A stretch of 60,855 nucleotides of DNA from Muribaculaceae bacterium (lineage in GTDB: Bacteria > Bacteroidota > Bacteroidia > Bacteroidales > Muribaculaceae). A model generated the notes under the pieces. The model was given only the letters and a program-made list of their open reading frames with translations. It did not search any database and had not been told where the DNA came from. The position numbers and the translations under genes were made by a program. The stretch is taken from contig JAIDRE010000034.1 in the NCBI GenBank assembly GCA_029061925.1, forward strand, positions 1 to 60,855. The letters run 5' to 3'. This document shows positions 36,178-45,502 of the stretch, in pieces (position 1 is the first letter of the stretch; each line of letters starts with the position of its first letter).

Positions 36178-37634
36178 AGCTCGGTCAATTCGGTATAATT
36201 GACAATCGGGTGAAGTGCAGCCTCGGTATCGTCGGGATGAGAAATCGGAGTGTTGAGAGGTGCATTCTTCACTACATCGGGAGTTTCCTTAGCTTCACGA
36301 GCGATATCACGCATCACGGCTATGAACTCGTCAAGAGTCTGAAGTGACTCAGTCTCGGTCGGTTCAATCATAAGTGATTCGTGGAACAGGAGCGGGAAGT
36401 AGATTGTCGGAGCGTGATAGCCGTGGTCGAGCAAACGTTTTGCAACGTTGAGTGTTGTAACGCCGGTCGACTTGTCAGCCAAACCGTCAAACACAAACTC
36501 GTGTTTACAAACGCCTTCGATTGGCAAACAGTAAACATCTTTGAGTGATTCCTTGACGTAGTTGGCATTGAGCGTAGCCAGTTTACCTGCCTCTTTCAAG
36601 CCCTGTTTTCCGAGTGAAAGGATATAAGTCAATGCGCGAGCTTCAACTGCAAAGTTGCCGAGATGGGCGCTGATTGAGCCAAGCGATTTTTCATCAGTAA
36701 CAACCGAGAACGAGCCGTCGCTATTCTTGACAACACGAGGATTGGGCAAGAATTGTTGAAGTCCTGCGCGAACACCAACAGGACCGGCACCGGGACCACC
36801 GCCACCATGAGGAGTCGAGAATGTTTTGTGAAGATTGATGTGCATGACATCAAAGCCCATATCACCGGGACGAGCCATTCCGAGCATCGGGTTCAGATTT
36901 GCGCCGTCGTAATAGAGCAATGCACCTGCAGCGTGAACGAGTGATGCAATTTCTGGGATATTCTTTTCAAAGATACCGAGTGTATTGGGGTTGGTCATCA
37001 TAACCGCAGCGACAGTATCGTCGAGCAACGGTTTGAGATCTTCAACGTCAACAGTTCCGTCGGGGCGGCTTTTTACTTCGATAATCTCATATCCGGCAAC
37101 TGCGGCAGATGCAGGGTTAGTTCCGTGTGCCGAGTCGGGAACGATTACTTTTGTGCGCTTAACATCACCACGACTGTTGTGATAAGCCTTGATAACGAGA
37201 AGTCCGGTCAATTCGCCGTGCGCTCCGGCATAGGGATTGAGTGTAAACTCAGCCATTCCACCAATTTCAGAGAGTGCGCACTGCAAAGTGTAGTAAAGTT
37301 CCAATGCTCCTTGGACAGCCTTATCGGGTGTAGCGGGATGGAGCGATGTGAATGCCTGATGAGCGGCTACTTCTTCGTTGATTTTGGGGTTGTACTTCAT
37401 TGTGCAAGACCCAAGAGGATAGAAGCCCGAATCAACACCAAAGTTGTTGGTTGACATATTATTATAATGGCGTACAACTGAGGGCTCATCAACTTCGGGG
37501 AGCTCAAGTTTTGATGTACGTCTAAGATTTTCAGGGAGTTTTACCTCGGGAAGATGGTTGTCGGGAATTTTGTAGCCCTTTCTTCCGGGTTGTGAAAGCT
37601 CAAAAACGAGCTTGCTGTAAAAATCGCGATTCAT
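36174..37634 (-). CDS. gcvPB: Glycine dehydrogenase (decarboxylating) subunit 2
   Basis: C-terminal half of the P-protein, which decarboxylates glycine on pyridoxal phosphate and passes aminomethyl to GcvH lipoate. The 486 residues contain the PLP-lysine motif NLHKTFSTPHGGGGPGAGP (about 267), DGANLNPM, and the substrate-binding start HYNNMSTNN. It needs subunit 1, encoded 24 bases upstream. Overlap with lpdA indicates one transcript. Confidence 0.95.
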   Translation of the reverse strand: MNRDFYSKLVFELSQPGRKGYKIPDNHLPEVKLPENLRRTSKLELPEVDEPSVVRHYNNMSTNNFGVDSGFYPLGSCTMKYNPKINEEVAAHQAFTSLHPATPDKAVQGALELYYTLQCALSEIGGMAEFTLNPYAGAHGELTGLLVIKAYHNSRGDVKRTKVIVPDSAHGTNPASAAVAGYEIIEVKSRPDGTVDVEDLKPLLDDTVAAVMMTNPNTLGIFEKNIPEIASLVHAAGALLYYDGANLNPMLGMARPGDMGFDVMHINLHKTFSTPHGGGGPGAGPVGVRAGLQQFLPNPRVVKNSDGSFSVVTDEKSLGSISAHLGNFAVEARALTYILSLGKQGLKEAGKLATLNANYVKESLKDVYCLPIEGVCKHEFVFDGLADKSTGVTTLNVAKRLLDHGYHAPTIYFPLLFHESLMIEPTETESLQTLDEFIAVMRDIAREAKETPDVVKNAPLNTPISHPDDTEAALHPIVNYTELTEL

Positions 37635-37658
37635 TGTTAAGAATTTTTTAAGCGTGGA

Positions 37659-38984
37659 CTACAAAGATTTAACTATCTCAACGAGACGATCCATTTCTTT
37701 AACTGTCTGCATTTCAGTAACAGCAATCAAAAGACGGTCTTCTGCTATCTGAACTCCGGCAAGGATACCTTCTTCAAGAGCTCGGTCAACAATTTTTTGA
37801 GCCGGAACCGAAGTAGTTACGCAGAATTCATTGAGGAACGGACTATTGGGGAATGTCAATTTACATTTACCGGTTGCAACGAGCTTATCAGCAAGATAGT
37901 GAGCTCCGTCACATCCCTGGAGATTGACATCAGCCATACCTTTAGCACCCATCAGCGACATATATATTGTCACATAAAGCGACATAAGTCCCTGGTTTGA
38001 GCAGATGTTACTTGTAGCTTTTTCACGACGGATATGCTGTTCGCGTGCCTGAAGTGTCAACACAAAAACACGACGTCCGTCTTTGTCTTTTGTAGCACCG
38101 ACAATACGTCCGGGAATCTTACGCATAAGCGATTTCTTTGCGCAGAAAAATCCGAGGTAAGGACCACCAAAACTCAAGGGAATACCAAGTGACTGAGCGT
38201 CACCGACAGCTACATCAGCGCCCCATTCGCCCGGAGTCTTGATTGTAGCAAGGTCAAGTGCAACGCAGTTCATAATCAACAAAGCTTTAGCAGCCTGACA
38301 ATCTTCGGCAAATCCGGTAAAGTCTTCGATGATACCGTAACGATTGCGTGTAGCGACAATTACACCGGCGACATCGCCTTTTGCAAGAAGCTGCTTCATG
38401 CTTTCGCGCGAAGTCACGCCGTCAACCTCATCAATAAGAGAGATTTCAACGCCATGATAACCTGCATAGGTCTTGACAACATCAATAACAGCCTGATTGA
38501 CTGTTGACGAAATTAACACATGGTTACGTTTGCGGGCATGAGCAACAGCCATCATCATAGCCTCGGCCGTTGCAGTCGTACCGTCATACATTGAAGCATT
38601 AGATACTTCCATGCCGGTTAAACGACACATCATAGACTGGTACTCGAATATGTATTGGAGTGTACCCTGAGAAATTTCGGGCTGATAGGGTGTATAGGCT
38701 GTCAGGAACTCAGAACGAGCAATAAGTGAACCTATTACGGCCGGAGCATAATGGTCATAGAAGCCATTACCGGCAAAACAAACAAGGTCGTCATTTTTCT
38801 TGCCAAGTTTGTTAAAGAAATCGCGCACCTCTTTTTCGCTCATTTCATCGGGCAAATTATAGTCGCGACGGAAAAGGAGCTGCTCGGGCACGTCGGCATA
38901 GAGATCGTCAAGAGAAGTAACGCCACATTTTTTGAGCATTACATCTATATCGGAATCGGTATGCGGGAAATAGCGATGAGACAT
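37659..38984 (-). CDS. gcvPA: Glycine dehydrogenase (decarboxylating) subunit 1
   Basis: N-terminal half of the split P-protein. The 441 residues start with the typical RYFPHTDSDIDVML and contain FAGNGFYDHYAPAVI, TAYTPYQPEISQGTLQ, NASMYDGTTATAEA and GGPYLGFF. It forms a heterotetramer with GcvPB in characterised relatives. It is preceded by a 125-base gap holding a strong hairpin. Confidence 0.95.
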   Translation of the reverse strand: MSHRYFPHTDSDIDVMLKKCGVTSLDDLYADVPEQLLFRRDYNLPDEMSEKEVRDFFNKLGKKNDDLVCFAGNGFYDHYAPAVIGSLIARSEFLTAYTPYQPEISQGTLQYIFEYQSMMCRLTGMEVSNASMYDGTTATAEAMMMAVAHARKRNHVLISSTVNQAVIDVVKTYAGYHGVEISLIDEVDGVTSRESMKQLLAKGDVAGVIVATRNRYGIIEDFTGFAEDCQAAKALLIMNCVALDLATIKTPGEWGADVAVGDAQSLGIPLSFGGPYLGFFCAKKSLMRKIPGRIVGATKDKDGRRVFVLTLQAREQHIRREKATSNICSNQGLMSLYVTIYMSLMGAKGMADVNLQGCDGAHYLADKLVATGKCKLTFPNSPFLNEFCVTTSVPAQKIVDRALEEGILAGVQIAEDRLLIAVTEMQTVKEMDRLVEIVKSL

Positions 38985-39007
38985 AATAATTGATTTTTTT
39001 AAAAGAG

Positions 39008-39058
39008 CAGACGCAACCCATGTTATCTCATTTATGAGGAGTATTGGGATTGCGTCTG
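39008..39058 (-). terminator. Hairpin between gcvH and gcvPA (partial terminator or attenuator)
   Basis: A 13-bp stem with one bulged A (39008-39020 with 39045-39058), an inner CTCAT/ATGAG hairpin and, on the minus strand, a CTCTTTT run right after it. All features of an intrinsic terminator, yet gcvPA follows on the same strand. Confidence 0.75.
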
Positions 39059-39109
39059 TTCAAAATTTTTGTTATGTATTTAAGGTATAACTAAGCGGTT
39101 AGCCGACGA

Positions 39110-39481
39110 TTAATGTTCAGCTTCGCAAACTTTTGCATAAGCAGCCTCGTCGAGAAGGTTATCGAGTTCAGCGGGATCTGAAAGCTGGATTTTGATAATC
39201 CAATTGTTCATGGCATCTTCGTTTACCAAACGAGGATTGTCTGCGAGAGCCTCGTTAACTTCGATTACTTCGCCTGATGCAGGAGCAATGAGGTCAGATG
39301 CGGCTTTTACACTTTCGATAGCACCGAAATCTTCGCCGGCTTCAACTTCGTCGCCAACTTCGGGCATATCAACATAAACTACGTTGCCGAGTGCTTTTTG
39401 AGCATAGTCTGTGATTCCGACATAACCAACGTTGCCATCAACCTTGATATATTCGTGAGAGGGAGCGTAATAAATTTTCAT
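39110..39481 (-). CDS. gcvH: Glycine cleavage system H protein
   Basis: Lipoylated carrier that moves the aminomethyl group between P, T and L proteins. 123 residues with the lipoyl-lysine motif GAIESVKAASDL (K59) and the usual ADNPRLVNEDAMNNWI tail, split here as a short quote. It lies 34 bases after gcvT. Confidence 0.97.
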   Translation of the reverse strand: MKIYYAPSHEYIKVDGNVGYVGITDYAQKALGNVVYVDMPEVGDEVEAGEDFGAIESVKAASDLIAPASGEVIEVNEALADNPRLVNEDAMNNWIIKIQLSDPAELDNLLDEAAYAKVCEAEH

Positions 39482-39515
39482 TGTGTATATTATTTTATTG
39501 GTTTATATTATCAAT

Positions 39516-40613
39516 TTATTGTTTGTAGCTTTTCTTGTAGAATTTTTTCTTGACAACCACAGCCGGGAATGTTTTGCGACGGATGCGTACTTTGACCGGG
39601 GTGTCAAGTTTGGCATAGTCAGCGTCAACAAGAGCCATAGCTATTGATTTGTCAACCGAGATTGCATGATAACCGGTTGTTACCTCACCGATTACTTCGT
39701 CATTTTCGTTCAATACCTCGTAGCCGTGACGTGGAATTGCTCGGTCTTGAAGTTCAATTCCGACAAGTTTACGTTTGGGACCCTCAGCCTTCTGCTTTAC
39801 AATAGCATCCTTGCCGATAAAATCGTCTTTGTCAAGTTTGACAAACATAGACAGTCCGGCTTCAACCGGAGTGATGTCGTCAGAAAGTTCATCTCCATAC
39901 AGCGGAAGTCCGACTTCAAAACGCAAGGTATCACGACAACCGAGACCACAAGGTTCAACCTTGCCTGAAGCGAGAAGTGCATTCCAGATTTCTACAGTCA
40001 AAGCGTGATCACAATAGATTTCAAAACCATCTTCGCCGGTATAACCTGTACGGCTGATGATTATCGGTTTACCTTTATAGGTCAATTCTTTAAATGTGTA
40101 GAACGCAAGGTCGGCACATTCGATTCCGAGAACTTCGGTAATGATTTTTTCAGCTTCGGGACCTTGGATAGCGAGTTCGCCCATCGAGTCAGAGAGATGG
40201 TTAATCTCAACATTGAAACCGGCACGATGAGAAAGAATCCAATCTACATCCTTATCGATGTTAGCCGCATTGATAACGAGGAAAAAGTGATTTTCGCCAC
40301 GTTTGTAAACGAGCAAATCATCAACAACTCCACCGGTCGGATGAAGCATCATACCATAGAAACACTGACCGACAGGGGCTCCGGTTACATCGTTGGTAAA
40401 AATGTAGTTTACAAATTTTTCAGCATCGGGACCCTTGATATCAACTTCACCCATGTGAGAGACATCAAAAACACCGCAAGCGTTACGAACTGCGTTATGT
40501 TCTTCGACAATGCCACGATACTGAATCGGCATATCAAATCCACCAAACGGGCTCATCTGAGCGCCGAGGTCAACATGACATTGATGGAGGCATGTTTTTT
40601 TTATATCAGCCAT
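39516..40613 (-). CDS. gcvT: Aminomethyltransferase (T protein)
   Basis: Transfers the methylene group from GcvH to tetrahydrofolate and releases ammonia. 365 residues with the starting GGFDMPIQY, NACGVFDVSHMGE, the folate-binding Asp region YTNDVTGA-like FTNDVTGAPVGQ, and the later RTGYTGEDGFE and CGLGCRDTLR. It is the first gene of the operon. I looked for a glycine riboswitch upstream and found none. Confidence 0.96.
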   Translation of the reverse strand: MADIKKTCLHQCHVDLGAQMSPFGGFDMPIQYRGIVEEHNAVRNACGVFDVSHMGEVDIKGPDAEKFVNYIFTNDVTGAPVGQCFYGMMLHPTGGVVDDLLVYKRGENHFFLVINAANIDKDVDWILSHRAGFNVEINHLSDSMGELAIQGPEAEKIITEVLGIECADLAFYTFKELTYKGKPIIISRTGYTGEDGFEIYCDHALTVEIWNALLASGKVEPCGLGCRDTLRFEVGLPLYGDELSDDITPVEAGLSMFVKLDKDDFIGKDAIVKQKAEGPKRKLVGIELQDRAIPRHGYEVLNENDEVIGEVTTGYHAISVDKSIAMALVDADYAKLDTPVKVRIRRKTFPAVVVKKKFYKKSYKQ

Positions 40614-40659
40614 GATATTAGCTATTGGTTAAAAGTTAGAAATATGGTTTATTTGGCTA

Positions 40660-40691
40660 CAAATATACATATAAATAATTTGGAAACCAAA
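40660..40691 (-). promoter_or_regulatory. Predicted promoter of the gcv operon
   Basis: TATATTTG (40660-40667) with TTTG (40688-40691) 20 nt away on the minus strand, a full consensus match. The leader is about 40 nt. Confidence 0.78.
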
Positions 40692-40713
40692 AAAAACATC
40701 ACAAAATAAAAAA

Positions 40714-40732
40714 GGCTCGCTTTTGGCGAGCC
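40714..40732 (-). terminator. Terminator after rplS
   Basis: Perfect 7-bp G/C-rich stem (40714-40720 with 40726-40732) and a T-tract on the minus strand, 31 bases past the rplS stop. Confidence 0.88.
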
Positions 40733-40763
40733 GAAAGAGTCTTGATTAGACTTCGTGCAAAAT

Positions 40764-41120
40764 TTACTTCGCAAAAGTACGACGTTCTTTGATACGTGCT
40801 TTTTTGCCGGTAAGACCGCGGAGATAGTAAAGTTTTGCGCGACGTACCTTACCATATTTGTTTACAACGATTGAGTCGATGAAAGGTGACTCGATAGGGA
40901 AGATACGTTCAACACCGATGTTATCGCTCATTTTGCGAACAGTGAAACGTTTTTTGTTTCCTTCGCCAACGATTTTGATAACTACACCGCGATACTGCTG
41001 GATACGTTCCTTGTTACCTTCTTTGATACGGTAAGCGACTGTAATAGTATCGCCGGGGTTGAATTCGGGGTGTTGTTTGCCGGTAGCAAAAGCCTCTTCG
41101 GCAACTTTAATTAAATCCAT
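40764..41120 (-). CDS. rplS: 50S ribosomal protein L19
   Basis: Ribosomal protein at the 30S-50S interface. 118 residues from the ATG at 41120 ([10 protein letters not shown]); four codons upstream are in frame only through a TTG. Core motifs: [25 protein letters not shown] and [14 protein letters not shown]. It has its own perfect promoter and terminator, so it is transcribed alone. Confidence 0.97.
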   Translation of the reverse strand: MDLIKVAEEAFATGKQHPEFNPGDTITVAYRIKEGNKERIQQYRGVVIKIVGEGNKKRFTVRKMSDNIGVERIFPIESPFIDSIVVNKYGKVRRAKLYYLRGLTGKKARIKERRTFAK

Positions 41121-41204
41121 TTTTAATTGCAATTTAAAATGTTAACAATACTCGCAACATTTCACGGGCACCACACGTCCCGCCAGCGGTTACGAAATCG
41201 AGTG

Positions 41205-41235
41205 CAAAGTTACTGCTTTTAATGACAATGACAAA
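41205..41235 (-). promoter_or_regulatory. Predicted rplS promoter
   Basis: TAACTTTG (41205-41212) with TTTG (41232-41235) 19 nt away on the minus strand. The leader is about 80 nt and might hold a regulatory structure; none was resolved by eye. Confidence 0.8.
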
Positions 41236-41278
41236 ACTTTATATGTAGAGCCATCGCAAACTTTAACAAGTTTTAACT

Positions 41279-43822
41279 TTAAAACGACATATGAAATGCA
41301 ATTCTAACACCACCGCGGTCAACTTCCCGACGGTTACGATAGGACAATCTCCAAACATAATCGAGCCTGATACATTTTAATATATTATCGAGACCGACAC
41401 TCGCTTCCATGTATGGTTTCCAATTCATATCAACCGAATTGTCTGATTTAGGGAATTGATATAAGTCAAGATTATAATCAGGATTATTTCGATTGCTGAG
41501 ATTACCTACAACACCTCTGAACGAAAAGACTTCACGCAGTTTAAGCTTCTTCACATATGGGATGTTGTTCAGTATCAAACCGTTTGCCCAATAGGTCAGG
41601 AACCACGTCAATTGAGTGTCATTGATAAACTCCATCGGATTCATCAAAGCGAAACTCTCACGCTGTATTGTAAAAGACGTATTGGCATTAGGGATGAGCA
41701 GGTTAATAAACGGCGATCGGCTCCAGACATGGCTACCTTTCACTTTGCCGTCAAGATAACCGAAAGCCGAGAACCAAAATCGTTTTTCAACCGAGAATTC
41801 GGTCTTATTTATAGTAAATGTGTTATTAAGAAACGAAGCGGGTGCGTATGTATGATTCAGTTCAAATATCGGGACATCACGATTAATCGAAACTCGATGA
41901 GATTTCGTTTGATAAACTTTCTCTCCGGGTGCAAATCTGAGTCCGAGCGTAATGCCGGTTTCCTGATAATGACTGAATGTTTGTCCATATCCATTTTTAA
42001 ACTCAAGCCATTTTGTAGCTTCCTGACGTGTATGACTTAACTCTGCTGTGAAGGCAAAATTGGCATAGTTTTCAAGAGTGTATAGCAACTTTGTATCACG
42101 CTTATAGGTAACACGATTATCTTTCATACGCTTGAACGACAACACAAAGTTATCGGCATTTGTAAAAAGATAATGTTGTCCGATTTGGTTGAGATCGTAG
42201 GTATGCGAAAGTCTCAGCGAATGAATCGGGAACTCGCGCGCATGATTTTTCTTAGGCAAAAAAGAATACTCCAATTCGCCGCTATATTTAAACTTGTGGT
42301 CGCGACAACCGTAAGCTACATAACCGCGTCCGAACCAATGAGGAGACAAATTTGCGGTTGTTAAACCTCCGACTCTGAGTCGAAGTCCCTCAACTGAATT
42401 ATAACTCATTAATGTATTTACCGGGCCGAAATCAAACTTGTTTTTATTTGGATTTCTGTTGGTCGCTACATATCCGGTCACTATAATTTTGAGGATCTTC
42501 TCAGACCAATAATATAGCGGCACCGACCTCATCTTGTCAACAAACGATCCTATGCGATTCTCATTATGCATTGCCGGCTCGAAGCCGGTCAGCTCCGCCC
42601 AATATGAATCATCGCGAACGTAAGCGCTGTCGGGGATAATCACCTGACGTGTATCGTCAAACACCTCAACATTGTCAGGTTGGTCAAAATTATGACTGTC
42701 ATATCGTGTTGAACGTCGCGCATAAAGACCTTGTACACCGGGAAGAATCGACAACTCAAGCGTCATATCATCTCGTGTCTTCAAACGAGTTCCGTCGGGT
42801 GCACGGTCATAGTCCTGACGAATATACATGTGGTCAATAAAATTGACATTGCTCCCAGGGGGCAACCGCATCACAACCCGACGAACGAACATAGTCGTGT
42901 CACCTTCAGGCACATAAACCTGTCCGGTAAACCCAAACGTAGCCGTGTTATGAGGAGTAAATGACAGCTCGACACACCGTTCGCCATCAATATTGACCGT
43001 ATCGGTCAGGAAAAACTTATAAACGTCGGGAGCGATACGCGACAACGGACTCACAAAACGATTGTGCAACAAGTTGATATCATTATCATACAGATCGATT
43101 TCACGAAAAAAATCTTCAACCATGGTCTGCACACTCTCCTGGTCGATAATATCATCAAGACCGATACGTTTTATGGCATCAACCGTCTCTTTTTCGCTCT
43201 CCGGTTCTCGTCTAAAATTGATTTCTGACGCTTTTTCTTTTAACGACAGAATCAGTACGGGTGTTCCTGAAACTTCACTCGTATCGACATGTTCACGCAA
43301 AAAACTAAATTTACCTTTAACTGGTCCGCGATCATAGTTTTCAACATTAAACTTATTGAGACCTAACGCAATACGCTCATATTTCTTATAATTGTAATTT
43401 TCGTGACGTACCTTTGGATTGGTCAAATCATTGCCGTTACGAATTTTACGTGCAAAATCGACTGCAGGATTATTCTTTTTTGAATATTTTGATCGTTTTT
43501 GTTTGAGTGTCACCTCTTTAAGTGTGACATTCTGAGGGTCAAGCGCGATTCTCAAAAACGGTTCGTCACGAGCAATGACAACACGCTTGGTATCATATCC
43601 CATAACCGAAAAACGGAGCGTCACCGAATCGTTTGCCATTGGAATATTCAGATTAGCAAACCCGTTTTCGTCACACTGAGTTCCAAGCCCTGTACCCTCA
43701 ACAAAAACCGTAACATACGGCACCTTGTCACCGGTCGATGAGTCAACGACTTTGAGTCGTGTTCGACCGGATAGTGAAAACGCGATTAAAGACAGCAGGA
43801 GAGAGAATATAAATCGGTTCAC
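41279..43822 (-). CDS. DUF5686 outer-membrane protein with carboxypeptidase-like domain
   Basis: Large envelope protein of unknown function, found in Bacteroidota. A GTG at 43822 gives a normal signal peptide (NRFIFSLLLSLIAFSLSG) and about 847 residues, with no overlap with the upstream gene. The ATG at 43885 would add 21 residues before the signal sequence. Residues 20-100 form a carboxypeptidase regulatory-like domain (TRLKVVDSSTGDKVPYVTVFV). The rest matches DUF5686 and ends in a series of beta-barrel strands with a terminal Phe (RIAFHMSF), as in outer-membrane proteins. Confidence 0.86.
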   Translation of the reverse strand: MNRFIFSLLLSLIAFSLSGRTRLKVVDSSTGDKVPYVTVFVEGTGLGTQCDENGFANLNIPMANDSVTLRFSVMGYDTKRVVIARDEPFLRIALDPQNVTLKEVTLKQKRSKYSKKNNPAVDFARKIRNGNDLTNPKVRHENYNYKKYERIALGLNKFNVENYDRGPVKGKFSFLREHVDTSEVSGTPVLILSLKEKASEINFRREPESEKETVDAIKRIGLDDIIDQESVQTMVEDFFREIDLYDNDINLLHNRFVSPLSRIAPDVYKFFLTDTVNIDGERCVELSFTPHNTATFGFTGQVYVPEGDTTMFVRRVVMRLPPGSNVNFIDHMYIRQDYDRAPDGTRLKTRDDMTLELSILPGVQGLYARRSTRYDSHNFDQPDNVEVFDDTRQVIIPDSAYVRDDSYWAELTGFEPAMHNENRIGSFVDKMRSVPLYYWSEKILKIIVTGYVATNRNPNKNKFDFGPVNTLMSYNSVEGLRLRVGGLTTANLSPHWFGRGYVAYGCRDHKFKYSGELEYSFLPKKNHAREFPIHSLRLSHTYDLNQIGQHYLFTNADNFVLSFKRMKDNRVTYKRDTKLLYTLENYANFAFTAELSHTRQEATKWLEFKNGYGQTFSHYQETGITLGLRFAPGEKVYQTKSHRVSINRDVPIFELNHTYAPASFLNNTFTINKTEFSVEKRFWFSAFGYLDGKVKGSHVWSRSPFINLLIPNANTSFTIQRESFALMNPMEFINDTQLTWFLTYWANGLILNNIPYVKKLKLREVFSFRGVVGNLSNRNNPDYNLDLYQFPKSDNSVDMNWKPYMEASVGLDNILKCIRLDYVWRLSYRNRREVDRGGVRIAFHMSF

Positions 43823-43859
43823 AAAGGTTAGTTTTAGTCCTATAATTTGAATTTTGGAG

Positions 43860-44399
43860 TTATTGTTTGATAAACTCAGCCTCATCAATAATCTGACGTG
43901 CAATCGATTGAGTTAGTGACTCATTTCTGTGAACCTCACTGCGAGCCGCAGCTAATGCTTGGTCTGTATATTTTGATATGATATTGAGATACAGCCTCAA
44001 AGCAGCATATCGACTCATCGATGCCGGCGACTTTATCAAGTCATCGGCAAGAGCGGGTGCAAAATCAAGATGACGCACCAATCTGTGGCAAATTATATCC
44101 ACTACCTCGGTTGCTTGAGCACCGGCAAGCCATTGATATGCTGTATCATAATCCATCTCTTCACGAGGATAAATCATCGGTGCCAGCATCAGGCTCTCGC
44201 GAGTGGTTGTGTTGTTGTGGAGCGTTTCAGCAATCTCGCGACTGGGGCCGACAGCCTCGGCAATCTCAGCCAACTGTGGGATTGTCAGACCAAATATTAT
44301 AGAATAAGGAGCTCCCGCCTTACGCAACGCATCAGCAATAACGCCGTTGCGCATTGCAAAGAACTCACGTTTAATAAGCTGTATATTGTTATAATTCAT
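43860..44399 (-). CDS. DNA alkylation repair-like HEAT-repeat protein
   Basis: 179 residues, all helical, resembling the AlkD-type HEAT-like repeats (FGLTIPQLAEIAEAVG, DYDTAYQWLAGAQATEVVDIICHRL). AlkD relatives remove bulky alkylated bases. The family is loosely defined, and the catalytic Asp and aromatic residues of AlkD cannot be placed with confidence, so activity is uncertain. A near-perfect promoter precedes it. Confidence 0.74.
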   Translation of the reverse strand: MNYNNIQLIKREFFAMRNGVIADALRKAGAPYSIIFGLTIPQLAEIAEAVGPSREIAETLHNNTTTRESLMLAPMIYPREEMDYDTAYQWLAGAQATEVVDIICHRLVRHLDFAPALADDLIKSPASMSRYAALRLYLNIISKYTDQALAAARSEVHRNESLTQSIARQIIDEAEFIKQ

Positions 44400-44424
44400 T
44401 GCACGATTGAGGTCTTAAAGATTA

Positions 44425-44456
44425 CAAAGTTACAAAAAACATCTCAATCATCCAAA
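44425..44456 (-). promoter_or_regulatory. Predicted promoter of the DNA alkylation repair-like gene
   Basis: TAACTTTG (44425-44432) with TTTG (44453-44456) 20 nt away on the minus strand. Its upstream box overlaps the stop region of the next gene. Confidence 0.72.
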
Positions 44457-44458
44457 AG

Positions 44459-45043
44459 TTACAAAATTCCTACCCTGCGAAACATATCGGCATAGTAAGT
44501 AGCCTTTTTATCCAGTGCCAACGGATAGGCTCGTGAGGTTGAAGGCATACGGAATATCTCAAGTCCGTCAGCCGATTTCACCATTTCTCCCATCTTGGGT
44601 AATGGTGTATCTGTCAGAGTTGCAATGACTCCGGCAGCTTTTTCTCCGGTAGTTGCTACGGCATGGCATTCAGGCATTTGTCCGAGTAAATCAAACAGAG
44701 GAACCGGCTCGATTATTTCAAGAAATTTATCTGACGCATTACCTTTTAGACGACACACCTTACGAGCCGTGTCGTTCAGTGCGATATGATGTTCAGTCAT
44801 AAGTGCCTTGCATGCCTCCATATCAAAACGTTTGCCCGTTGAATCGCGCAAAGCATTCGGGTCATTCAGAAAAATCAGACCCATTACCTTCCAAAAATCG
44901 TTAGTCGGATTGGGGTAATAAAAGTCCATACTCCAACGATGAGAACCCGGCGGAAAAGTTCCCATAATCAATATGCGGGCTCCGTCGGGAATAAATGGCT
45001 CCCACGGATGCTGTTCGACAGGTAGAAATTCTTGATTTTCCAT
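44459..45043 (-). CDS. Uracil-DNA glycosylase superfamily protein (MUG/TDG-like)
   Basis: Probable mismatch- or uracil-removing DNA glycosylase. The 194 residues contain the motif 1 equivalent MGTFPPGSHRW with FYYPNPTNDFWKVMG (about 28-53) and the motif 2 equivalent MPSTSRAYP (about 167-175), arranged as in the UDG superfamily. Exact lesion specificity cannot be read. It lies beside another base-excision candidate on the same strand. Confidence 0.82.
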   Translation of the reverse strand: MENQEFLPVEQHPWEPFIPDGARILIMGTFPPGSHRWSMDFYYPNPTNDFWKVMGLIFLNDPNALRDSTGKRFDMEACKALMTEHHIALNDTARKVCRLKGNASDKFLEIIEPVPLFDLLGQMPECHAVATTGEKAAGVIATLTDTPLPKMGEMVKSADGLEIFRMPSTSRAYPLALDKKATYYADMFRRVGIL

Positions 45044-45053
45044 ACATTAAAAA

Positions 45054-45061
45054 CAAAAATA
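45054..45061 (-). promoter_or_regulatory. Possible -7 box of the glycosylase gene
   Basis: TATTTTTG on the minus strand 11 bases before the ATG. No TTG at the ideal distance. It overlaps the edge of the ridA terminator. Confidence 0.45.
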
Positions 45062-45095
45062 CCGTCAGACAAGTTCATGAAAACCAATCTGACGG
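45062..45095 (-). terminator. Terminator after ridA
   Basis: Perfect 8-bp stem CCGTCAGA/TCTGACGG (45062-45069 with 45088-45095) followed by a T-rich run on the minus strand. Confidence 0.8.
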
Positions 45096-45114
45096 CATAA
45101 AGATTTTTCGTTAC

Positions 45115-45489
45115 TTATCGAACAGCAATTACTTCGATTTCAACCAAAACTTTTTTTGGAAGCTCACGAACTGCAACAGCCGAACGAGCAGGGAACGGTT
45201 CGCTGAAGTTTTCAGCATAAACAGCGTTCATTGCGGCGAAATCGTTCATATCAGCAAGGAATACGGTTGTTTTTACAACATTGTCCATTGTCAAACCTGC
45301 TTCGTTAAGGATAGCCTTAACGTTTGCAAGTGACTGAGCGGTTTGAGCAGTGATGCCTTCAGGAATTTCACCGGTTGCCGGATTTACGGGAATTTGACCT
45401 GAGCAATAAACAAAAGCACCGGCATCAATAGCCTGGCTGTAAGGACCGATTGCGCCCGGAGCAGCAGTGGTTGCGATAGGTTTTTTCAT
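45115..45489 (-). CDS. ridA: RidA family reactive-imine deaminase
   Basis: Hydrolyses reactive enamine/imine intermediates from amino-acid metabolism. 124 residues from the ATG at 45489 ([20 protein letters not shown]); a longer frame starts with TTG inside the brkB gene. Signatures: [31 protein letters not shown] and the catalytic Arg in FPARSAV. It lies 13 bases after brkB and is followed by a terminator. Confidence 0.94.
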   Translation of the reverse strand: MKKPIATTAAPGAIGPYSQAIDAGAFVYCSGQIPVNPATGEIPEGITAQTAQSLANVKAILNEAGLTMDNVVKTTVFLADMNDFAAMNAVYAENFSEPFPARSAVAVRELPKKVLVEIEVIAVR

Positions 45490-45502
45490 AATTGTAACTG
45501 TT

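Noticed and set aside
40614..40713. Glycine riboswitch before gcvT
   Set aside because: The gap is too short and AT-rich, with no tandem aptamer cores; it holds only a promoter and the rplS terminator.
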